Shown: piece by piece, positions 31,269 through 37,975 of the stretch
Layout: every line of letters begins with the position of its first letter
Position numbering within the stretch: the first letter of the stretch is position 1
Origin: Thiohalocapsa halophila
Lineage (GTDB): Bacteria; Pseudomonadota; Gammaproteobacteria; Chromatiales; Chromatiaceae
Direction of reading: 5' to 3'
DNA length: 64,000 bases
Assembly (NCBI RefSeq): GCF_016583825.1
Contig: NZ_NRRV01000006.1
Span: forward strand, 49,448 to 113,447
Translations under genes and position numbers: made by a program
Notes under the pieces: generated by a model
Databases searched by the model: none
Seen by the model: only the letters and a program-made list of their open reading frames with translations
Told to the model about the DNA's origin: nothing

Positions 31269-31961
31269 TCAGCTGGAGGCCGATTCCGAAGGCCGGGCGC
31301 GGGCTTTCGCCGCGTGCTCGGCGGAGTCCTCCTCATCGTGCTCCTCACCTTCAGGCACGAGCTCGTCCGCGACCTCGGGCACTTCGTCGAAATGCGCCTC
31401 CAGCGCATTGCGCAGGTCCTCGTGCCCGACGTGCTCATGGCAGTCGACGCAACTGCTCGGGCCCTGACCGCCGCCCTCTGCGTCGGCATTGGCGAAGTAG
31501 GCACTGTGCGCCGCCGAAGCGGCGGGATCGTCGGTGGTAGCGCGCTCGAGCGCCGAGTGGCAATGGAGACAGCCGGAGTCGTAAACATACTCGGCGCGCT
31601 CGTCGAGCTTGCCGATCCAGTCCGGCTTGTGGATGGGATAGATGGTCTGCGCCCAGAGGTCGCGCAGGCCCGTGGTCGCCTTGGCGAAGAGGTGATTGGC
31701 CGCGTTGTCGTGGGGCAGATGGCAGTCCGTGCATTCGGCCACCAGCCCGGCGGGGTTGTCGCCGCCGTGCTTGGAGCGCGTGTGTGCGATGGCCATTGGC
31801 TCCATGGTGTGACAGTGGGTGCAGAACTCGGCGTCCGAGGTCTGCTTGATCATGGTCTCCGTGCCCATCCAGGCGGCGGCGATGGCCGCCGGCACCACCA
31901 GCAGCAGCACCACGAGGATCAACAGAAGACGGCGCGAAAAGCGTTTGGATCGCTTGGCCAT
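31269..31961 (-). CDS. NapC/NirT-type tetrahaem c-type cytochrome
   Basis: 230 residues. A short basic N-terminus and one membrane anchor (LLLILVVLLLVVPAAIAAAWMG) precede four CXXCH haem sites, CTHCH, CTDCH, CLHCH and CVDCH, with the NapC-like spacing and context (SDAEFCTHCHTMEP, GLVAECTDCHLPHD). Such quinol dehydrogenases pass electrons from the membrane quinol pool to periplasmic reductases. No nap, nir, tor or dms genes are near, so the partner is unknown. The C-terminal ~45 residues are Asp/Glu-rich and unusual for the family. First gene of a probable operon with the CHAD gene. Confidence 0.88.
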   Translation of the reverse strand: MAKRSKRFSRRLLLILVVLLLVVPAAIAAAWMGTETMIKQTSDAEFCTHCHTMEPMAIAHTRSKHGGDNPAGLVAECTDCHLPHDNAANHLFAKATTGLRDLWAQTIYPIHKPDWIGKLDERAEYVYDSGCLHCHSALERATTDDPAASAAHSAYFANADAEGGGQGPSSCVDCHEHVGHEDLRNALEAHFDEVPEVADELVPEGEEHDEEDSAEHAAKARARPSESASS

Positions 31962-32447
31962 GGTCTGAGCCTCCGTAATCCGGGGCTGCGGCGCCATGGT
32001 CTGGCCGCACGCCACCCGATGAATTCGCCGCCGTGGCTGCAGTCGTCGTGCCAGCAAACAAGCCCACCCCAAACCCGCAGCGCGCCGCAGCCGTCAACGG
32101 CGCGGGGGAGCGACGTTGCACCCTCGGGCCGGGGCAGAAGCCCAGCGCATTGGTTGCTATGCCCCGCGACCACCCAGCTGGCAGGTGCGGCCTAGAAATA
32201 CGGTGAAGGTCTATCGAGCTTCGAGGCGTCAGGAGAGTCTTACCAGAGATTCCGTGACGGTATACTCAATTGCTGAGATCCCGGCGAACGCCGCACGCCG
32301 CTTTCTCTACCGTGGCCTGAGATGAAGACCATTGCACTCGCTTCTCTGTGCTGACGGGCCTGCCTGCTGACAAGCGCAGTCCGAGATAAGGTTACCGTCC
32401 CCGCATTTTTCGGTGGTGTCGCTCGGCGGTTGGTTGGGTCTCGCGGG
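31962..32447. other. Intergenic region upstream of the cytochrome operon
   Basis: No gene seen. Contains the motif variant at 32152-32165 and, to its right, CCGTGACGGTATAC (about 32252) and GGTTACCGTCCCC (about 32389), words shared with the repeats near 26.6 and 29.65 kb. Confidence 0.35.
32152..32165. promoter_or_regulatory. Degenerate copy of the recurrent motif upstream of the NapC-CHAD operon
   Basis: GGTTGCTATGCCCC, matching GGTGCAWWTGCCCC at all but three positions, ~190 bp before the cytochrome start. Its orientation is opposite to that of the other sites, so this assignment is the least certain. Confidence 0.3.
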
Positions 32448-33110
32448 TCAGTCTGCGGCCTCGGTCGGCTCGCCCCAGCGGCGGTGCAGCTCGTCGAGGT
32501 GCTCGCGGGCGCAGATGAGGATGATCTCGTCGTCGGCCTTGATGCGGCGGGTGTTCTCGGGCAGGCGAAAGCGCTCCTGGCGGTAGAGGCAGACGATGCG
32601 GGTGCGCTCCGGCAGGTCCAGCTCCTCCAGCGGGCCGGTCTCGTCGTCGCCGGCGACGAAGCTGAACACCGCCGCGTCGTCCCGGATGACCGATGACAGC
32701 TCCAGGGACTTCTCGCCGCCGAGCAGGTCGCGCAGGTGGCTGGCGACGGCCTGGTTCGGCAGCACGGTGTCGTCCAGCCCCAGCTCGTCGGTGATGTGCT
32801 GGAATTGTCGGTCGTTGATGCGCGGCACCACCCGCTTGAAGCCCAGGGAGCGGCCGATGAGCGCCGCCAGGATGTTGCTCTGATCGGATTCCAGCAGGCA
32901 GAACAGCGCCCCCGTATTCTCGGGCTCCACGTCCCTGAGCACGTCCGGGGAGGTGCCGTCGCCGTGCACGAAGCCGGCATCCAGGCGCTCGGTCAGCGCG
33001 TCGATGCGGTTGCGGTCGCGCTCGACGATAATGACCTCGTGCCCGTCCGCCAGCAGCAGCTCGGCGGTGGTGACAGTCAGCGAGTTGCTGCCGATGAAAG
33101 CGGTTCGCAT
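32448..33110 (-). CDS. K+ uptake regulatory subunit, TrkA/KtrA-like (RCK domain)
   Basis: 220 residues, the size of KtrA-type single RCK subunits rather than the duplicated E. coli TrkA. TrkA_N domain: FIGSNSLTVTTAELLLADGHEVIIVERD, GDGTSPDVL, SNILAALIGRSLGFKRVVPRI; a TrkA_C domain follows (ELDLPERTRIVCLYR...DDEIILICA). The glycine-rich dinucleotide loop normally reads GxGxxG; here it is GSNSLT, so nucleotide binding may be altered. It overlaps the trkH-like gene by one base and would gate it. Confidence 0.85.
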   Translation of the reverse strand: MRTAFIGSNSLTVTTAELLLADGHEVIIVERDRNRIDALTERLDAGFVHGDGTSPDVLRDVEPENTGALFCLLESDQSNILAALIGRSLGFKRVVPRINDRQFQHITDELGLDDTVLPNQAVASHLRDLLGGEKSLELSSVIRDDAAVFSFVAGDDETGPLEELDLPERTRIVCLYRQERFRLPENTRRIKADDEIILICAREHLDELHRRWGEPTEAAD

Positions 33111-34582
33111 CAGGTTTTGCGCCTCCTGCCGATCCAGGTGGGTGGGTAGAGCAGCACCAGCATGGCCACGATCTCGACGCGGCCGAAGAGCATGTCCACG
33201 ATGAGCACGGCCTTGAGTAACGGCGCCAGCTCCGGGCCCGTCAGCCCGGCGCTGAGGCCGGCGTTGGCGGTGGCGGAGACCACCTCGAACAGGCTCGGCA
33301 ACGGCGGCGCCCCGTGCAGCAGGAACACCAGCCAGGAGAGCAGCAGCACCGTGAGCCACAGCGTGAGCAGCTGCAGCGCGCCGGTGATCATGTCCTGCTC
33401 CACCCGCTCGTCGTCGACGCGGGCATTGAGCACCGCCCGCTCGGCCACCGCCGTGCGCCGCAGGGCCAGCTGCACCAGGCGCAGCAGCACCAGCAGGCGC
33501 ACGATCTTGAGCCCGCCGGCGGTGGAGCCGGTGCAGCCGCCGATGGTCATGGACAGCATGAGCACCAGCAGCGCCGCGGCGGGCAGCGCCGCGATGTCGG
33601 TGGTGCTGAAGCCCGTGTCCGTCTGCGCGAAGACGCCGAGCGCCAGCCCGTGGCCCAGGGCCGCCGGCCAGTCGAGCCCCTGCTGCCATTGGCCGATGAG
33701 CATCAGCGCCAGGGTCACCAGCAGCACCAGGGCCACCAGCATGTGGACCTCTTCATCCCGCCAGAGGACACCGAGCCCGCGGCTGGGCACCCGGGCGTAC
33801 AGGGGCAGGCTCACCGCCGCCAGCAGACAGACGGCCGTGAGCACGCCGATGGCCGCCACCGGCAGCCCCGCCAAGCTGTCGTCCGCCGGTGCGAAGCCCC
33901 CGGTAGCCGCCGCCGGCAAGGCGTAGAGCACCGCATCGAAGGGCGCCACGCCCGCCGCCCAGACCGCGGCCACCGCCAGCACCGTGAGTCCCGCGTAGAC
34001 CACGAACACCGTGCGCGCATGATGCCTGGCTCCCGCGCTGGTGAGGCGCTCGCCGGTGGTCTCCAGCAGCCGCCGGGCGCTGGTGTGGTGGCGCATGATG
34101 AGCGCGGCGGTGAGCACCGCGATGCCGAGCCCGCCGTACCACTGCATCCAGGCGCGCAGGAAGAGCACCGCCGGGTCGGCGCGCTCCAGCCCGTGCAGCA
34201 CCGTGAGACCCGTGGTGGTGACCGCAGAGACAGTCTCCAGCAGCGCATCTATCGGCTGGATGCCTGCCGCCATCATGGGCCAGACCATGGCCCCCGCCGC
34301 CAGCAGGAAGGCCAGCGCCGTCACCGCCAGGGCCTCGTTCCATTGCAGGTCCACCCGCCGCAGGTCCAGCCCCGGCAGGCGCAGCAGCAGGAAGCCGAGC
34401 ACACAGAGCACTCCCGCCACCAGCGCCAGGCGCCCGGCGAGCGCCGTGCTGCCGAGTCCCAGCGCCACCGCTGCCGGCACCGCCGACAGCAAGGCCAGCA
34501 TCACCAGCAGCTGGGCCAGCGTACCGGCCACCACGCGCACGCGCGCCGCATGCATCAGGACTTGGACGGCGGGCTCGGGCAT
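33110..34582 (-). CDS. K+ transporter membrane subunit, TrkH/KtrB family
   Basis: 490 residues with four M1-P-M2 repeats. Selectivity-filter loops are visible: SAVTTTGLTV (first), ALPAAATGGFAP (second), FAQTDTGFST (third) and VSATANAGLSAGLTG (fourth), each with its key Gly. The MTIGGCTGSTAGGLKIVR block is the Trk-family signature. Couples K+ uptake to ion gradients and supports osmoadaptation. The start is the ATG at 34582; upstream in-frame Mets precede an Arg-rich unconserved stretch. Confidence 0.9.
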   Translation of the reverse strand: MPEPAVQVLMHAARVRVVAGTLAQLLVMLALLSAVPAAVALGLGSTALAGRLALVAGVLCVLGFLLLRLPGLDLRRVDLQWNEALAVTALAFLLAAGAMVWPMMAAGIQPIDALLETVSAVTTTGLTVLHGLERADPAVLFLRAWMQWYGGLGIAVLTAALIMRHHTSARRLLETTGERLTSAGARHHARTVFVVYAGLTVLAVAAVWAAGVAPFDAVLYALPAAATGGFAPADDSLAGLPVAAIGVLTAVCLLAAVSLPLYARVPSRGLGVLWRDEEVHMLVALVLLVTLALMLIGQWQQGLDWPAALGHGLALGVFAQTDTGFSTTDIAALPAAALLVLMLSMTIGGCTGSTAGGLKIVRLLVLLRLVQLALRRTAVAERAVLNARVDDERVEQDMITGALQLLTLWLTVLLLSWLVFLLHGAPPLPSLFEVVSATANAGLSAGLTGPELAPLLKAVLIVDMLFGRVEIVAMLVLLYPPTWIGRRRKT

Positions 34583-34686
34583 GGTGGGTCTCCGGCGGTG
34601 CATCCGGATCATACTGCCGATTCGCCGCGGTGTGACCCGCTCGTGCCGGCGGTGCACCTGGTGGCCGAGCCCTGGTCCACAGCGGA

Positions 34687-35031
34687 TCAGTGGCCATCGT
34701 CAACGTCGCTGTCGGCGGCGTCCTCGGGCGGCGGTGCAAGACTCTTCACCGCCAGATGCCGCGCCGCGCTCGCCAGCAGTTGCGCACTCACCGGCGCGGT
34801 TGCGAACAGGAACACCAGCACCAAAAGCTCCCGCGGTGTGTCGCCGGCGCCGTCGCTGCCCAGATACAGCGCCGAGGCCAGCAGCGTGGCGCCGACGCCG
34901 AGCGTGGTCGCCTTGGTGGGCCCGTGCAGGCGGGTATAGAAATCCGGCAGCCGCGCCAGGGCAATGGAGCCGACCAGCGCAAAGCCGGCCCCGAGCAGCA
35001 GTAGTGCCGCCACTGTCAGCTCAATCAGCAT
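34687..35031 (-). CDS. mnhG: Multisubunit Na+/H+ antiporter subunit G
   Basis: 114 residues, three membrane segments, MrpG family. LLLGAGFALVGSIALARLPDFYTRLHGPTKATTLGVGATLLAS is the family core (LPDxYxRLHAxTKAxTLG), followed by LLVLVFLFATAPVSAQLLASAA. Last subunit of the Mrp complex that exchanges cytoplasmic Na+ for H+. Overlaps mnhF by 11 bp. The C-terminal ~15 residues are acidic. Confidence 0.93.
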   Translation of the reverse strand: MLIELTVAALLLLGAGFALVGSIALARLPDFYTRLHGPTKATTLGVGATLLASALYLGSDGAGDTPRELLVLVFLFATAPVSAQLLASAARHLAVKSLAPPPEDAADSDVDDGH

Positions 35032-35314
35032 CGCTCGACTCCCCCGCCGGCACGCTCCGGCGCAGCAGCACCAGCGCGAAGCCCACCGTCGCCGCAAACC
35101 CGAACAAGGCCAGCACCAGCGCCGCCTCCACGTATTGGCGCCCGCCGTAGGCGATGCCGAGCAGCACCAGCAGGGCGATGGCGTTGATGTACATGGTGTC
35201 CAGCGCCAGCACCCGATCCGGCAGTGATGGCCCCCGGGCGAGCCGCCACAGGTTCAGCAGCAGCGCCAGCGTCAGTGCCGCCAGCGCCAGCACCAGGCTC
35301 AGATCCAGGATCAT
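35021..35314 (-). CDS. mnhF: Multisubunit Na+/H+ antiporter subunit F
   Basis: 97 residues, three membrane helices, MrpF family: LWRLARGPSLPDRVLALDTMYINAIALLVLLG is the diagnostic GPxxxDRVxAxD block. Start overlaps the mnhE stop (ATGA) and its end overlaps mnhG, typical tight coupling in mrp operons. Confidence 0.93.
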   Translation of the reverse strand: MILDLSLVLALAALTLALLLNLWRLARGPSLPDRVLALDTMYINAIALLVLLGIAYGGRQYVEAALVLALFGFAATVGFALVLLRRSVPAGESSDAD

Positions 35315-35904
35315 CGAAATACCTCCAGCAGGGGCGCCTCGTAGCGGGCCTTGAGCACGGCCGCCCAACGCTCGGCGTCGGGCGCGCGCACCGCCGGCCC
35401 GCCGTCCTCGCCGGTGACCTCGGAGCGGTCGATAGCATGCACCAGCAGTCGGCGCCGCGACTCCGAGCCCGCCAGGTCCACGGTGACCGTGCCCGGCGTC
35501 AGGGAGATGGTCGCCGCCAGCAGATAGACGCCGAGGGGTGACTCCAGCGCCACCGGCAGCACCACCTCCACCGGCTCGGGCTGCCGCCGCCGGTCTACCA
35601 CCAGCGCCAGCACCATCGCCGCGATGCGGAAATTGGCGACGACGATGTCCGCGACCAGCCGCCGCAGCCAGGTCAGCAGCGCCCAGACCCGACGCAGCAA
35701 GAGCAGGCCGCATGCCGTGCGCCCGGCCGCCGCCGGAAAGGGCCGCAGCTGCGGGCCCAAGCGGCGTCGCAGCCGATCCACCGTCAGGGCCGCCGCTGCA
35801 GCCGCCAGCAGCAGTCCCAGCAGCAGCCCGCCGGGCGTGTCCGTGCCCGTCAGCAGCACCCAGAGCCCGAACAGCAGCGCGGTGGTGACCACGACAGCGG
35901 TCAT
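35311..35904 (-). CDS. mnhE: Multisubunit Na+/H+ antiporter subunit E
   Basis: 197 residues, MrpE family. N-terminal membrane segments (TTALLFGLWVLLTG; GLLLGLLLAAAAAALTV), then LLTWLRRLVADIVVANFRIA and the signature LLAATISLTPGTVTVDL. A soluble C-terminal domain follows. Overlaps both mnhD and mnhF by four bases. Confidence 0.92.
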   Translation of the reverse strand: MTAVVVTTALLFGLWVLLTGTDTPGGLLLGLLLAAAAAALTVDRLRRRLGPQLRPFPAAAGRTACGLLLLRRVWALLTWLRRLVADIVVANFRIAAMVLALVVDRRRQPEPVEVVLPVALESPLGVYLLAATISLTPGTVTVDLAGSESRRRLLVHAIDRSEVTGEDGGPAVRAPDAERWAAVLKARYEAPLLEVFR

Positions 35905-37634
35905 GGTGGCTGCTCCATCGCGCTAGAGGTTGGGACGGGATCTCGCATAGAAGTTCGGGCCGAGGCGCCAGGCTCGACGCCGTGCCGGCAGTCAATGCTC
36001 GATTGGCGGGCCTCCTGGTGTCGGCCCGACCTCCGGCGAGTGCTGCTGGGAGCTGCGGGGGCCGCGGTCGGGGCCAGCTTGGCCACCGCGGCAGCATAGC
36101 TGCCGCCGTCCCTGGTCTGGCGGGCGACGGCCTCGGCGAGCTGCGTGGCCGGCCCGGCAAGGACCGTCAGCAGCGGGCCGGCGGCGATGAGGGCCAGCGC
36201 CGGCAGCAGCACCGGCAGCGACGGCGCAGCGGCCGCCGGCGCCCCGGCGCCGAGGGGTGTCCAGAACAGCCGGATGCCGGTGCGCGTCAGCGCCAGCACC
36301 AGTGCAAGGCTCGCGGCCAGCACAACGGTCCAGATCCAGGCCCACAAGGGCCCGTTCGCCGGCGCGACGGCGCTCAGCACCAGGGCCTTGCCGATGAAGC
36401 CGCTGAGCGGCGGCAGGCCGGCGATGCCCATGGCGCCGAGCAGGAACAGCACGGCGAGCACCGGCGCCGGGCGCTGTCCCGGGGGCGTCTCCTGCCCGCG
36501 CCGGCCGTCTGCGACCGCCGCCGGCAGCAGATCCGCCAAGAAGAAGAGCCCGGCGGTGATGAATGTGGATTGCACCAGGTAGTAGAGGGCGCCGGCGAGC
36601 CCGTCGGTGCCGCCGGCAGCGATGCCGGCGAGCAGAGTGCCCACGGACACCGGCACCAGCCAGGCCACCAGGCGCCGCAGCCCGCGTGCCGCCAGCGCGC
36701 CGACGGCGCCGGCGGCCAGCGTCGCCAGGGCCGCCGTGACCAGTACCGGACCCAGCAGGCCCGCTACCGGGTGAGCCGGGTCGCCGCCGGGCAAGGGCGC
36801 CGGGAGTCCCGGCAGAGCCGCGGCGATGCCGCCGTTGGCGATGGTCCACAGGCGCACCAGCCCATAGACTCCGACCTTGGTCAGCAGGGTAAACAGCGCC
36901 GCCACCGGCGCCGGTGCCGCTGCATAAGTGCCGGGCAGCCAGGCCAGCAGCGGCAGCAGGGCCGCCTTCAGCGCGAGCACCGTCGCCAGCAGCATCAGCC
37001 CGGCCCCGGCCAGGGCCTGATCCGGCGCCGGCAGCGAGCCGAGCCGCGCTGCCAGTTGGCTCATGCTCAGCGTGCCAGCGGCGGCGTAGACCAGGGCCAC
37101 GGCCAGCAGGAACAGCGTCGAGCCCATGAGGTTCAGCAGCACATAGTGCAGCGCCACCGCCGGCGGGCAGGGGCGCCCCTGTCGCCCCTGTGCATGCAGC
37201 AGCAGCCCGTAGGAGGCGAGCAGCAGCACCTCGAAGAACACGAACAGGTTGAACAGGTCCCCGGCCAGCAGCGCCCCGGCGAGGCCGAAGAGCTGTAGCT
37301 GAAACAGCGCATGGAAGCCGCGATGCGGGCGGTCGGCATCCGTCGCCGCCGCATGCCCCAGCGCTGCCAGCGCCAGCAAAGCCATGACCACCAGCAACAA
37401 CGCCGCCAGGGCGTCCGCCACCAGGACAATGCCATAGGGCGCCGGCCAGCCGCCGGCGACCGCCGCCGCAGGCGTGCCGTTGAGCGCCGCCTCCAGCAGC
37501 CAGAGCGCCGCGGCCAGCAGCCACAGGCCGGCCGCCAGAGCCAGCCCCCGGCGCAGGGTCGCATCCGGCCGCGGCCAGAGGATGAAGAAGGCGCCGAGAC
37601 CCAGCGGCAGCAGCAGCACCAGTGCCGGCATCAT
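35901..37634 (-). CDS. mnhD: Multisubunit Na+/H+ antiporter subunit D, with REP-derived C-terminus
   Basis: 577 residues, a proton-translocating NuoM/NuoN-like subunit of the Mrp antiporter. LFNLFVFFEVLLLASYGLLLH (with the key Glu), the lysine helix ALKAALLPLLAWLPGTYAAAPAPVAALFTLLTKVGVY, and GIAGLPPLSGFIGKALV mark the family, whose members are usually ~500 residues. The last ~45 residues (about SSTRRRSGRHQEARQSSI onward) have no family counterpart and are translated from a REP-like repeat (35951-36033). The frame stays open and the stop still overlaps mnhE (ATGA), so the repeat was accommodated inside the operon. Confidence 0.92.
   Translation of the reverse strand: MMPALVLLLPLGLGAFFILWPRPDATLRRGLALAAGLWLLAAALWLLEAALNGTPAAAVAGGWPAPYGIVLVADALAALLLVVMALLALAALGHAAATDADRPHRGFHALFQLQLFGLAGALLAGDLFNLFVFFEVLLLASYGLLLHAQGRQGRPCPPAVALHYVLLNLMGSTLFLLAVALVYAAAGTLSMSQLAARLGSLPAPDQALAGAGLMLLATVLALKAALLPLLAWLPGTYAAAPAPVAALFTLLTKVGVYGLVRLWTIANGGIAAALPGLPAPLPGGDPAHPVAGLLGPVLVTAALATLAAGAVGALAARGLRRLVAWLVPVSVGTLLAGIAAGGTDGLAGALYYLVQSTFITAGLFFLADLLPAAVADGRRGQETPPGQRPAPVLAVLFLLGAMGIAGLPPLSGFIGKALVLSAVAPANGPLWAWIWTVVLAASLALVLALTRTGIRLFWTPLGAGAPAAAAPSLPVLLPALALIAAGPLLTVLAGPATQLAEAVARQTRDGGSYAAAVAKLAPTAAPAAPSSTRRRSGRHQEARQSSIDCRHGVEPGASARTSMRDPVPTSSAMEQPP
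35951..36033. repeat. REP-like repeat inside the 3' end of mnhD
   Basis: A degenerate unit of the local REP family: TTCGGGCCGAGGCGCCAGG on the left, GGCGGGCCTCCTGGTGTCGG and CCCGACC on the right, with a CCGTGCCGGCAGTCAATG core. The only copy located within a coding sequence in this window. Confidence 0.7.
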
Positions 37635-37975
37635 GGGTCGTCATCCCCGTCGTCACCTGCGGCCGCGCGGACATCACCGCTGCCGCTGCGCCGGGCCGCC
37701 CACAACGCCAGGGCCAGGGCGAAGGCGGTCATGCCGAGGCCGATGACGATGGCCGTGAGCACCAGGGCCTGCGGCAGCGGGTCCGCCGCTGCAGGGCCCG
37801 TGGAGGCCAGCGGCGGCTCGCGCACCACCAGCCGCCCGCCGGCGAGCACCAGCAGGTTGACCCCGTAGGAGAGCAACAAGAACCCGAGTACCACCGTAAA
37901 GCTCTGGGTCGACAGCAGCAGATAGACACCGCTGCCTACCAGCAGCCCGATGGCGGCGGCCAACAGCCATTCCAT
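37631..37975 (-). CDS. mnhC: Multisubunit Na+/H+ antiporter subunit C
   Basis: 114 residues, NuoK-like, three membrane helices: LLVGSGVYLLLSTQSFTVVLGFLLLSYGVNLLVLAGG and PLPQALVLTAIVIGLGMTAFALAL are family-diagnostic. Start overlaps the mnhA stop by one base (TGATG) and its end overlaps mnhD. Confidence 0.93.
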   Translation of the reverse strand: MEWLLAAAIGLLVGSGVYLLLSTQSFTVVLGFLLLSYGVNLLVLAGGRLVVREPPLASTGPAAADPLPQALVLTAIVIGLGMTAFALALALWAARRSGSGDVRAAAGDDGDDDP

